64,000 bases of DNA. Origin: Tetrahymena thermophila SB210 (Eukaryota > Ciliophora > Oligohymenophorea > Hymenostomatida > Tetrahymenidae). Where the stretch lies: the NCBI RefSeq assembly GCF_000189635.1, contig NW_002476484.1, forward strand, positions 434,001-498,000, in the 5' to 3' direction. This document shows, in pieces, positions 23,621 to 36,339 of the stretch; the stretch's first letter is position 1; every line of letters begins with the position of its first letter. The position numbers and the translations under genes were made by a program. Under the pieces are notes generated by a model, which saw only the letters and a program-made list of their open reading frames with translations, was not told the origin of the DNA and did not search any database.

Positions 23621-26504
23621 TCATTATTCATTTTATTAAGAAGCTTCTTAATCATGTTTTTAGTTGGCAGAAAGACGGTTGATATGAGTATTGTTGGTAC
23701 GAGATGAGGACTATGAAACTGTACTGTAGATATCAGTTTATCTATTAGAATTCATTTAACCAAATTCTTCTATTTCTATTTATTTATTTTACTACTAAAC
23801 TTAGAAATGTTCACTTTCTTATCCAAATGAAACTCGTTTTTCTCTTTACTAATCTTCTTCTAAAATTTAATCTTACTGATTCTAATTTTAATTAGAGTTG
23901 TATTTTTATTATTAAGGAAATTGTTATTATTGCTTATAGAAAAGATTTCTTTTTCCTTCATGGCTTGACTATGGTTTTGCCACTTAATCTAAATTGTACT
24001 CATTTATAGGATAGTTATATTCATTATTTTTCATTTAGTATTTTTATTAAGCTTTTGTATTTTGCTAAGTCATAGGACGAGCTTAATTATTATTTAAATT
24101 ATAAAATGGTGGGCCGTTGAGAATTTAATCAAAGAAGGCATCTCCCTCTGGGGAGGCGTATCGTTAGTAAAACTTTAAGTTTTAGTTGTTGTAGGGACCA
24201 ACACTGTTAGGGTTTTATGTAAAGCTTGTTTCACTTGAGAAGACATCGCTTAACCCAAAGTTATTATAATTAATAGGAGTTTAAGCTTTTCTATTATATT
24301 ATAAATCGTTAGCACTTGTGTCTCTTACGAGCTTGTTTGAATAGAAATTCTAACCGCTTAATGTTAAATTACTCTTTTTATTGCTGAATCCATCTTAAAC
24401 TAAGAATTCTTACTTCTTAATCTTTCTGTAATTGTTTGATCCTTATGTTTAAGGACGGCTATCTATCGTTTGCAATCTTGTTGAGTTTGCACTTGGCAGC
24501 TTTAAGGTAGTTTTAATGTCTTTAAGTTTTTACTATAGAATTTCTTTTTGTTGAGACTTTTCATCAGATGGTTACTCTCTTTTTATTGTAATTTGATCAA
24601 CTTTTGACTGATGTTTCATAGGATGGAAGTGGCTGAGTTACTGATTAAATACTTGCTATTCATTTAACTATTTGTCATCTTTAATTAGTAAGATATCAGT
24701 CTTAGCTGCATTTTAGTTTTCAGATTTTTTCTATTTAGAATGAGTATCCTTGTTAAAGCTAAATTGGTTTTAATCATTTTTCTTTGAGCTGCTTTGAATT
24801 GATTACGAGCTGCTATGATTTAATAAAACAGTTTGTTTTAATTTTTAATCATGCAAGAAGTTTAGTTATTCCATTGCAACTTGTTTGCGAACATTATAAG
24901 CATTATTTGACTTTAAATAGTTCAAGTCTGGTTGGTAGAGTTCACCTCTTAAAGCACGCACCATTTGATTTTTTTCTTCTTGAATTTTATTGACTACTTG
25001 AGGTCCGATAAATCCACTAAATCTATCCATACGATCTACTTTACTTAAAACTAATTAGCTCTCAGAGAAATTTCTAATTAATTTTTCTTTGAATGGTGCA
25101 TTTTTCTCTTAATGCAAACGGTCGTTAATTGAGGTTATTTCATTTGAGACAAAGAATTTGTTATTTTTTTGTTGCAGCTGTCTTTCTATTTCTAATAATT
25201 CATCTATTTATTTCTATTTAGAAAGATTATGAATTCTCTCTCTTTCTTTTTAGATGGTTTCATTTTCTCCTTTATTCAACTGTTTAAAGCGTGTAATATC
25301 CTCTTTCACGGAAGAGAGATACAGTTTATTTGAACTATCTTAGCTGCTTTAAATAGCATTAACTGTGCTAATTTGCTATGGTTGGTTACCTGAAGAAAAG
25401 TCACTAGTATTAGCCATTTATGATTAATTTCTTTGATATAAAACGTTACTTCCTTCTTAGGAACTAACAGTATGGATTATTCCATTATTTATTTATTACT
25501 GAGACTAAATACTTTCTTATTAGCTGAATTAGTTCTTTTATTTGTTTTTTTACATCTACATTACTTGTTACTTTTTTTATTCGATTAAAATTTGTTATCC
25601 ATTATTTTTTGTTTTCTTAATGTACTCAATAAGCATATTAATCTAGTCTTAGTTTTTGTCTTCCTATTTCTTTTATTGAAGTTATTAAAGCTATTACTTT
25701 TCTTAATCAGAACTATTTTCTCTAATCAAAATATTGTAAGCATCCTCTTTCTTCAATATGATGAAGTCCTCCATTAAGGGGTCATTATTTCTAAAGTAGT
25801 TATCACTTTTTTGCGTTGCTTTTAACTTTGCCTCTCTGATTTCATCATTTTCTCTTACTTATTTCTAAGTATACCTTCTATAAGGATTGTAATCAGGGTA
25901 AGTTTCTCTTATATACTTTAAAAATATGTTTAGATATTGAATTATAAAATGGAGTAAAATTACTTTAATACAATTATGACTGCTATCTTTAATTTAGTTA
26001 TGAATTTTAATCATAAGCTCCATAAGATCTAAAATTTAAAAATAAAATAAAATAAATAAATAAAACATTCTGCTAATTTAATTTACTTTATAATTTATTT
26101 TAGAAAATTGCTAATCCTTATTCTTTGAGCTCATGTATATTATCCAAAGCTAACTAAGCTCCTTTTTCTTCTCCATTTTGTTTTCTTTAGTCATTTAAAT
26201 AATTACTTATTTACTCTAAATTGCAGAAGAACCAGATTATTCTTTCCGATTTTATATAAGAAAAGAAACTATCAGCTAAGTGATGTTTATGAGGGAATAT
26301 TTCTGTAAACAAATTTCTAATTTCTTCATGAGTAAATTTCTCCGATTCAATATGCTTAAAGTAAGCTACAGGTTACTCTTCTCCATTTAATAATTCTTAA
26401 GTTCCTATTTTAACAAATTAAAAGTTATTGAAAAAGAAACAAAGCTCTTCAAATTAAATTTTTGCTAAAATTTTATCATCAAAATTGCAATATTCAGAAA
26501 GCAT
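23621..26504 (-). CDS. Unrecognised Q/S-rich protein with helical N-terminus (~925 aa)
   Basis: Complement exons 26504-26087, 26028-25964 and 25915-23621 join in phase (introns 58 and 48 bp), 2778 bases to TGA. I do not recognise the family. Residues ~1-200 are ordered and mostly helical: acidic start MLSEYCNFDD, an aromatic stretch ERIIWFFCNLEQ, then YPDYNPYRRY. A highly charged Q-rich coiled-coil-like segment follows. From residue ~330 the protein is mostly disordered, rich in Q, S and N, with one conserved-looking island (FSGFIGPQVVNKIQEEK). There is no signal peptide or membrane segment. An internal ATG at 25417 lies in the same open frame, so a shorter product is possible. The next gene upstream ends only 57 bp away on the same strand; the two may be one gene through an atypical intron. 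Confidence 0.65.
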
Positions 26505-26561
26505 TTTTAACTAAATTAAAAATTATTTTTTAGAAGGATTTCTAAATTTTAATAAAAATTC

Positions 26562-28825
26562 TCAATTTTTTTAACAAATTTTTTAGAATTCGATTTTAAT
26601 AAATTGAAAAAGCTAAATAAATTTACCTAATTTTTAATAAATTATTGTTTGTCTTGACCTTTTGTTATTTTTCTTTTAGAGTGGGTCGAGATTTTCTTCG
26701 AATTTGCCTGCCCAAATATCTTTGATAAATTAAATAGTGGATTTAGATAGCTTTTCTAGTTAGACAGGACAGAGGTTTAATGAAAATCCAAATATCAATT
26801 CTAGAATTTAACACACTCTAATAACACTTTCACAGTAGTTCGAGAAAAAGTTGAAAATAAAGTTTTAATTTTTTTAAGCCAATTCTTTTATTTTTTCACT
26901 TTCATGTTAAAAGTTATCATGCTTTAAAATATTTACAGTGCTAATTAGCTGTTTTTATTCTTTGTTATGATGATTATTTGTATTTTAATTAATTGCTCCA
27001 TTTATTTTATTTTCAGATTAGGGAATAGTAAGAAGTCCTGAATCTACTGCTTCAGTTAACTCAAGCATCTACTTTTCGAATTGTTTATTATTTTCCATTT
27101 CATCTAAATATTAATTGAATTTCTTGATATTATTAAGGTTATTTTCTAAATCTATTAGCTCCTATTATTTTCTTGCCTTTTCTTCAAGCAATCTACTATG
27201 ATTGCCATTTAGAGTTTCTTAGATGTATGAATAATTATTATACATTTTGATCATTTCGTTAACCAAATCTCTAGCTCCATTAGGATGCTCACTGTCGAAT
27301 CTTTATTTATTTAAAATTTGTTAGCATAATTGTTGAAAAATTTGAAATCGAAAATTAATTTAATCAAAATTACTTACTTATTAATAGTATCTATAAGAGA
27401 ACGTCTATTATCCTCTTCTTAAATATTAAAACTACTTCTCATTCTATCCCTTGTTGGTGAGAGTGTAGGAGATCTGCTATCTCCACTGCTCATCCTAGAA
27501 TCTTTCCTAGATCTATGGGCATTTAAAATCAAATTATGTGATTAGAGATTTATAGTAGACCCATCGTCAGAAAGATTTTGCTAGTGCTGGCTCCTATAAA
27601 TAAAAATATATAATTAATTAATTAAGATATTCTACTTTAATAAAGATATAATTTATGAAGTACAGTATGCTTCTCCTGTTGATATTGTTGAATTCATATA
27701 AATCTTGTATATCTTTTTCTTTGACTTCACCTGAGAGAAAGAGTCTCTCAAATTATGTGAAGCAATCGATGTATTTAAGGATATACTTGCTTTCACTCCT
27801 CTTTTCTATAATAGTTTACTATTTAATTACTTCTTTTTAGATAACTTACTAGAGCATCTAAATCTCCTTTTCTAGCTCATCTTGCCTGATCATATCATGA
27901 GAAATAATTTCTTCAGCAGTTTTTTTTATTTTCTCACCACTTTTCATTTTGACCATTTGCTTTTCTTTGTATTTATCTCCAATTTACTAGTACTCCTTCA
28001 AACTCTTTCAATTAAAAAACAATAATTTATAATTAATTCCATTCAATGTTTTCTTATTATTTCAATAAGTATTTATTTATTTAAATGTAATAGCATTTTT
28101 TAATTTATTTAAAATAAAATTTCAAACTTGAATACCTTCTTAGCAGCATTAAGATCTTTATCAATTGCTATTTTTTTTTCCTTAGCTTTAAATTAAACAG
28201 CTGCTAAATCGTGAAAACGTCTATCTGCTGTTTCATTCAAAAATTCTAAATCATGTAGCTAATCTCTAAATTTTTGCTTGGTTTTAAACAGCTCCTGCAT
28301 TGATTTCTTAAGCGTTAAAGTTCTTTACTCTTCATTTTTTAAATTTTCATTTACTTACTCAATTTCTTGATTCATATAAGCAATATAATTGTTAACATCA
28401 TCTCTGCTTTTCATTTAAGTGCTAGTTAATATTTGCAAACCAGATGATCTGTAAAAGCTTTTACTAAAAATTGATGTCAAATTAATTCCCTTATTAGCTT
28501 ATCCATAGAGACTTTAACCTTCAGGTAGTGGCTCTTACATTTTATTTATTTCTTGAGCATCTTTCAAGGTTTTGAGTAAATCTTATAATTAATTCTCTTT
28601 TTCTATTCTAATATTAGTGACTCTATCATGCTCATATTTAAAATTAACATCGTTATGTGTTTCAACTGATAATTTAGTGTATTTAAGAACTTCCTCTTAT
28701 TTTTCAAACTCAAAATAGAGCATTTCTTTCTTCTTCCTCAAGTTCTCTTCATACAGCTTTCTTTGCTATTCCCTTTCATTTTCTATACTAGTAAATCTCC
28801 CTTATTTTGTCCTTCTTTATTTCAT
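26562..28825 (-). CDS. Unrecognised coiled-coil protein (~661 aa)
   Basis: Complement exons 28825-28136, 28004-27664, 27593-27378 and 27300-26562 join in phase to 1986 bases. The family is not recognised. Residues ~1-340 are long charged helices with heptad-like spacing (EEVLKYTKLSVETHND, KTAEEIISHD). A Ser/Arg/Pro-rich linker follows (SRMSSGDSRSPTLSPTRD), a likely phosphorylation-prone disordered stretch, then another coiled coil and a hydrophobic helical end (LELIFGFSLNLCP, FIKDIWAGKFEENLDP). An in-frame TGA upstream of the chosen ATG supports the start. The last exon runs past a GGTAAATTT donor-like site near 26640, so the true 3' end may differ, or the transcript may splice into the neighbouring downstream gene. 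Confidence 0.6.
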
Positions 28826-31701
28826 TTTTGTTAAAGTTGACTGCCTTATTTATGCTAATAAATCTACTTGAATTACTCAGAATGTAAATGAAACTTTTAT
28901 TACTGAAAATTTAATAATCAAATAAACTCAATAATTTGCAAAAATTAAGAATTCAGCTAAATCAACTCATATCATTTGATTTAATAAAAACAATTAATTT
29001 TACTATAATATTCTCTGCCAATATTCAATTAAACACTTTGAGAATATTTCTTTAAATTAATATTTTTGCTAATGGATGATTAAAATTTACTTCATCAAAA
29101 TTATTTTAGGTGGCACAATAAATATTTCATTATTTAAGTAAATATTTCATTATTTAAATAAACATTTCTTTATTGATATTTACTCAAACCTTTAAATTGT
29201 CAATCAAAGTCTAAGAAAAAATTTTAGATGTAAAAATTTAAATTAAATAACAAAGTTGATTATAAAAATAAACATTTAAAAAATCTAACAGATTTTATTT
29301 AATAGTTTTAATTTTTAAATCAATTAGATTTTAGAAAATCAAAATCAGAAAAAAATAATTATTTTTCCAAGAAATTTAAATGATATTCAAAATTTTTCTA
29401 TGAAATGAAATGAATAAATTCAAAAACTTAACAAATATTTAAGTAAATCAAATAAAATTTATTTTTAGTAAGCTTCAAATTAAAAATACAGTTTAAATTA
29501 AAGTAGAAAATCTTAGAAATATTGAAATAGACATTAAACATCAAGAAAGTTAGTATATTAAAAGAGTGAAATAAATGTAAGTAAAAGTAAGTTTTTAATT
29601 TAATTGAATTCTTAATTTTAATTTTTAAATACCTGAACAAACGAATAAATAAATAAAGAATTGTATTCATTAAAATAAATAAATAAAGAATTATATTCAT
29701 TAAATTAAATAAAATACAAATATTTAAAATTTATTTTAAAGATTTTATTCAATAATTTTTATTATTAAATCTTAAATGTAAAATAATAAATACCATTTTA
29801 AAAATCTCTCAAAAGTTAATTTAAACAAAAATTAGATTATTTAAAAAACTATTTAGATTTAAAATTATTTTTTTTAAAATTTCAATTAAAATAAAGCAAA
29901 TTACACAATTTTTTCAGCTTCATTAATCATAATTATAAAAAAGTAATTAATAAGCTGCAATATTAAAAAAAAATCAATTACTAATATTTTATATTGCATA
30001 ATATAACAAATGTAATTTAAACTAAACAATGTTTAATATTTTTTAACTTGAATATTCCTCATAATTATTAAGTATAGAAAAAATACAACCAAAGTTTCTT
30101 ATTTATTTGCAGGATTTTAGGATAAATGATAGACAGAAAATATAAAACAATTTTTTGAAGTAATATAAAAAAAGTAAGCTAAAGTATAAGTAGATTAATT
30201 TTCAAGTAATTTAGCAATATATAATTATTTAATAGCCAAATTTATTTATTAGATATTTCTTATGGCAGAAATGAGTGATTTTAAATTTTATTTAAGATGT
30301 GCTTGCTTAACCTAAATATAAATCATTTACATTGTATATAACTAAAATATGTAGATATGCTATACTCTATTAGAAAAAAATTAATATTAATAAAAAGTGT
30401 TCAATTGTTTAATACTCCAACTTAATCTATAAAAAAATATACAATATCAAATTTATTACATAAGCATTACACTCAAAGTAGTCTTTTTTATCTGAATTAC
30501 GTGTTTTTTGTAATTTAAGTTAAAAAGGAAAATGAGGTTAGAACAAACAAATTAAATTTTTTTATAGACAAAAATAAATTTATACTTTGTTCACGTGACA
30601 AAAATTAAGAAATTATCTAAATTTAGATTTTAATAAACCTTTTTTAGATTATCCTTATTATTTTTACAATATCATTTTATTTTACCAGAAATATAAAAAA
30701 GAAGTATTTATGTTGCAATCAAATAAATTAAATAAATATCTTTTGACTTTACTTCAGCTACTTTTAAACATTTAATATTTTTTGAGATTTAAAACTATTT
30801 CATATTTGTAGAATAAAAAGCTTCTTAGATCTACTAGTGCGTTGAATACATGCCTTAATTTTGGAAATCTTTTCACAATAAATTTCCATAAAATTTCTGG
30901 ATCTTTTTCATCAAAATTAGAGAAAAAACCAGAAAATAGTCTTAAAAGAGTAGAAAGAAAGAAGCTAGTGAAATTAAATTTTAGTTTAAAGGCTTTAATT
31001 AATAGGTAGAGAAAATATTAACTTTCCTTATGCATTTTTCTTTAAAAATAAATTTGACTTTGAAAGCTCTATCGACTATTACTAATTAAATTGAAAGCAA
31101 AGTTGCTCTGTAAGTTGATATAGATACGGTATGATAAAATATCTCTGAAATAATGCTAAAAAATAAATTAATATTGATTAAAGAATATTTTTTACTTTTT
31201 ACAATAAGCACCGTTGTACTGGATTAAATAATTGCATAGAAAAACAAACAATCAAATATTAATTGTCTATATTTAATTTAAAAATTTATAACGCTATGTA
31301 AATAAAGTAAATTTTTTTCATTCATGAAGTAAGAAAAATGATAGTAAGATAAAACAGTAGTTATGAATAAATAAGAAATAAAACATTATTAATTTTAATA
31401 CTAATTGTTAATAGATTTATTCAGGCAGATAAAATTTTATTTTGTTGATTTAGTTTTTATTATTTCGATTTGCAATAAACTGGTTAGAGAAAGATTAATA
31501 GATAGATAAATAGATATTCAGAGTAGTTTTAGAGTAAGATATTAAGATATTCAAAAGAGGATTTATAAGTGGATTATGTGTAATTTTTTTATATGGTATT
31601 TTAATTTATTAGTCAGTGAGTTTGTTTTTTTGTTTGTAAATTTGCTTGCTTGTTATTTAGTTAGTTATATACAGCATTTTAATCAATCAATATAAGCTTT
31701 G
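28826..31701. other. AT-rich spacer, about 2.9 kb
   Basis: Poly-A/T and TTAAT repeats predominate. Standard-code ORFs such as the one at 29428-29700 are low-complexity products of base composition. The only coding-like patch is a small plus-strand frame at 30710-31057. No RNA gene was seen. Confidence 0.5.
30710..31057 (+). CDS. Small hypothetical ORF, doubtful (115 aa)
   Basis: ATG to TGA with two-code glutamines, no intron. The N-terminal ~25 residues are hydrophobic (KYLLTLLQLLLN), the rest basic (KLEKKPENSLKRVERKK). Base composition from ~30830 is less AT-rich than the surrounding spacer, the only reason to list it. There is no family resemblance. With TGA the only stop, open frames of this length arise by chance in such DNA. 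Confidence 0.2.
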
Positions 31702-32385
31702 TCATAAAGTAAAATCTGATGCTGTAAAAATTGACATATAGTTTTCTTGTTTAGGTAATGAGCAATTTATATAGTCTAGCTCGTAACAGCTTTTTGGGCC
31801 AATAATTTTATTTAATTTTCTCCTTTCGAGTAATGATTGTTTTCTTAGGTTTTTGGCTGAAGGAGTTTGATTTGATTCTTCGTTTAAATCATTCTAGCTT
31901 TATAACACTTGAGTCGATATTATCTTTTTCTTTTATTCAAAGTACTCGTCTTTTTTATCAAGAGGAGATACTTACTTTATTCCTTATGAGTCTAGCCAAC
32001 AGTTTATTCTGTCTTCTATATCGAAGAAATAATCAGCAATGAAGTTTTGTTGTTAGCTATTTCTCTTCTTTGGGGTTTCTAGATCTTATTTTTCAAAGCT
32101 AAATTTTTGATCGTTGCCATTAAAAAATAATAGCTCTTATTCGTCTTCATTGATTTCCAAAGTTGACATGCAGTTAAAGGAAGATCTTTCAACAATTTAT
32201 TCAGATCCTTAAGTGCTTTCAGAGTTGTTCTTCAATTAAGTAAGAATATTTTTAAACTAGGTATCCTGACTTTGACTTTGAATAGATGTTTATTTATTGA
32301 GTTAAGATTATGAGTCTTTAAAATTCAAGCTGAAATTATCGCTGATGTCGTAATATTCAGCAGATTTTTTGAAGTTTGTGTACAT
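31702..32385 (-). CDS. Unrecognised small protein (227 aa)
   Basis: Single-exon frame on the complement, ATG after an A-rich leader, ending at TGA. It is hydrophilic and rich in S, Q, N, D and E, with no membrane segment or signal peptide. The most ordered part is the C-terminal half: ADYFFDIEDRINCWLD, then a basic patch RKQSLLERRKLNKIIGPK. Codon content is clearly richer in G/C than the flanks, which supports real coding. I cannot assign a family or role. Confidence 0.55.
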
Positions 32386-35300
32386 TTTTTTTGAAAATAC
32401 TTCAAAACTGCTTCTTAAAATTTATATTTTTGTTGTAAATTGATGTGTTACTTTTAGGAACTATTTATTAGTTTATCTAATTAATTTTGTGTGACTATTA
32501 ATTATTATAAAATATTCGAAAGTTTTTTATACTTTTTATTTAAGTATTGGTGGACAACTCACTAATAAACCAAATCAATTATTGTCTATATTATCTTTTC
32601 CATCAAAATCAAAAACTAAATTTTTTAGATATTACTCCAACAGTTTAAATTTAGTATTAAAGCATAAATCCATCCTAATACGATTATCTTATTACCATTT
32701 AAATACATCATTTTCAAGCTCTAATTTGCAAATTTAAATATCATATTTGCGCTCTCACTCTCCTTTTTTCAAGATAATTTTTTTTGATTACATTCTTATA
32801 ATTCAAACAACATATTTTTACGCTTATATTATTTTTACATTTTAAATGGCTTATCAATCAACTAATAAACCACAGTAAAATTAAAACTTTTTAAAGCAAC
32901 AAAAGAAATTATTTTTCAATATTAAATTATTTATTCTTACTTGTTATTTTTAGGAGATTTCCTAAACATTTTTTAGTCTTTGGATATTTTTACTCTCATT
33001 TACATTTCTCCAAAATCTAGTAGAAGAATGTGATAAATTAGATGATATGATGAACATATAATATCAGATTTACAATGAACTAACAAAATCATACAAATAA
33101 CTCTTTATAATACTTAATATTCTTTATCTAAAAAAGTTTAATAATATCAAAAAATAGAAACTCAATTAAAAAATCAATAAATAAATAAATTAATTAATTT
33201 AGATATTCACTCTTATTTAATTAAATTGATTGTCAGAAAGTTTTATTTTTTCTCTCTTTAAATTTTAAAAATTGTAAATTCAGCGTTAAGGTCTGCAATT
33301 CTTTCAAAAATAATTTAAATCCGCCTTATTATTTTAGCTTTTGTCTAAAATGTTTTTAATCATTTAAAAGTTTATCTGATTATTTCTTAACTTTTTACTG
33401 TATTTTTGTTATTTATTATTAATAAAATAAGATTTTACTTTTGTTGAATCTTTTTTTTCTTCACTATCCAGAACTTTAAAAAGTAACTTTAAATTTGCGT
33501 TGCTAGAACATCATTTTTTATACCATAAAACACTTAAAGGAACTAAAGATTCAACAAAATAATAACTTTACAAATTATTAATAGATTTTTAATGCTAATT
33601 TACTTTTGTACAATAAATTTCTACTTATAAATAAGAAATGGTTAGATTCCATTAGTATATTAACGAATTTACAATAGCATCATAATTAAAGTATAAAAGA
33701 AAATTTTTAGTAGCAAATTATTTAATTTAAGATCAAAATTTTTATTTGTAATTGATAATATCTTGGAATTTGATGAGAGAAATAGATTTGAAATTTTCTT
33801 TTCAAAATTTAAATTGCTTGAAATAGATTAACAAATTTTAAAAATAACCCATAAAATATGTATTGAAAATATTAAGTTTGCTCGAAATGGGTTTTGCAGT
33901 TAAAATATTATTGCTTTTTCTTAGGTTAAATATTTTTTTAGTACGCATTTTATAAAATGTAAAAAAAATTGTAATTTAAATACCTCCTCAAACAATCAAA
34001 CTAAAATTCCTTTTCAAGTATGTATGTATGAATGTATGTATGTACTCTATATTTTAATTTATGAGCAAAGTTGAGAGTAATTTAAATAATTGAAAGCTAT
34101 ATTCAAATTAAGATCAAATTTACAAAAATTAAGTGGTATAAATTATTAATTATATTATAATCAATTATTTTTACCTGAATTTTAAATTATTATCTCTCTT
34201 TTATATCTTTATTTGTTATACTTTTATTAAATCACCTAATTCAAGTTATAACAGTACTATTTCGTAATGTAAATTGAATAGTAATAAATTAAATATTTTT
34301 TTTAAATAAAAACGAATATCGCTTTATTTATTGACATATTTTAAAGTATCATTTACATTTCTTCTAATCGTACTCTAATTTATTTAAAAATATTTATATT
34401 TAGCTATTAGATAAATTTCTTAATTGATTGCTGAGCAGACAAAAGTAAATTTATTCATCACTTTTAAAAGCTTTTTATTTTTTATTTATTTTTTCTACAT
34501 TTTCTTAAACTTAAAATAATTATTAAAAAATGAAAAAATGTTTTTTCATAATGTAAAAATAATTTATTTAAAACATATTTTATTTAACTCAACTCAAAAT
34601 TAGAAAAGGAATTAAAATATTTACATAGGAAAATAAAATTTCAAGTATGACAATAAATACTATATCATAAAAATTAAATAAATACTTGTTAAAAAAATAA
34701 GATAGAAAGAAGTATAATTTTTGCTATGAACTATTCGATATTTTCATTTACAAATATATGCAAATTTAAAAATTATTTGAACATCTTTTTATTTGTAGAA
34801 ATATCTCATAAATTTTAATATTAAGTAATTAAAATCACTGATGACATAATTTATTTAGAAGACAATATAATAAATACTAATGGATCCAAATGTTTAATAT
34901 AATATTTTTAATTTTTTTAAATAATTTACTTTACAAGATTCGTTTAATGTATTTATTCAAAAAAAGAAAGAAGAAATATATTTAAAGAAAAAACAAATAA
35001 AAGAAACAATGACATTTAATTCCAATGTTAGCAATTTGACCAATCATAGAAAGAGCTTATGAATAAGTACTAAAATTTTTAAATGTAAAAGTAAGCATTC
35101 GTAATCTTAATAAATAAAATTTTTATTTAAAAGAATAAATAAATACAACAAAACTGTGTAAATATTTATAATTAAAAAATAATAAATTTTAAGAGTATAA
35201 TAATGAAATATAATAGGATATTGAAGAATTAAAAGAAGATGAGCTTTATTATTAAAATTTAATAAATCAATATATTGAAAAATTGAAGGAATCACAAAGA

Positions 35301-36339
35301 ATAAATTATTACTGAGTTTTAGAATAAAAGAAATAAAAATAATTTGATAAATTTTTAAACAAGATTAATTCAATGTTAGACTTGACAATTTTTTTGTTGA
35401 TTTACAAGTATTTTAACCAAATAAAATAATAATAGATTCAAAATTTAATAAGAAAAATTATTTATAAGAATAATTGAATCAACTATTTTAAATTTAGTAA
35501 ATTTTCTGGTTGTTTTATTCAATATATTTGTTTTCTGAGGATTTTTAAAAGAATAAAAAACTATTTTGGAAAAGTAGTTTACTTATTAAATGATAAATTT
35601 ATTTAACCTATTCTTTAATAAATTACTTTAAAAATATGTTAATGTCCATGAGTTAAAATTAAATAACTGAAAGATGAGATTAAACTAAAATAAAATACTA
35701 AAAAATAAGAATAATTATTGCTAATCCTGTAATTAGAATATCACCTACTGTGTAGCTACAGATAGTAATATTTCATTTAATTTTTATGATCTTAAGCTAA
35801 TTTTACAAAAATTTATTAATTTATTTATAAATTTTTAAGAAGTATGGTGAGAATTAATGAGAATTTATTGTAATTAACATTTTTAATTTGCTCAAAAAAA
35901 AAAAATAGAAAGTAAAATGACTTTATGTTTATTTACAAAGTTTATTTTAAATTTTAATTGATTTAAATTATAAATATGGAGGAATATTTTGATTGAACCT
36001 TTATTGAAAATAAATATAAATATCATAAAAGATAAATTTTTAAGTATATAATTTTTTAATATAATATAAGAGTAATAATTTATTAATCTATCATTCATTT
36101 CGAGTTGGTCATCATTTCAAATAATAAATTAATTAATATATTTTATCAGTTTTTATAATTTTGTATCGATTATTTAGATACTAAATTCCTTCATTCATTT
36201 ACATTGAGTATATAAAATAATATTTTTTTATAAATTTCTTCAGTTGATTATTGCTTTTTGAAAAAAATTCAATTTTTATGAGCATAGAAAATCAAATGTT
36301 GATAAATTATTTGATGAAAATTGTAATTTGATTAATCAA
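32386..36339. other. AT-rich spacer, about 4 kb
   Basis: The longest gene-poor stretch apart from the duplication zone. It holds an ATGT microsatellite at about 34016-34045 and many A/T tracts. ORFs at 35107-35295 and 35892-36098 are low-complexity I/L/F/K/N runs without coding character. Nothing else was seen. Confidence 0.55.
34016..34045 (+). repeat. ATGT tetranucleotide microsatellite
   Basis: Tandem ATGT units with one AATG variant in non-coding DNA. Confidence 0.8.

Noticed and set aside
25415..25417. Start of a separate 598-aa gene at the ATG at 25417
   Set aside because: The frame stays open without TGA through the upstream exon, so this ATG is internal to the larger gene.
29428..29700. 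90-aa minus-strand ORF
   Set aside because: Low-complexity I/L/F/N/K sequence in AT-tract DNA; no coding signal with either code.
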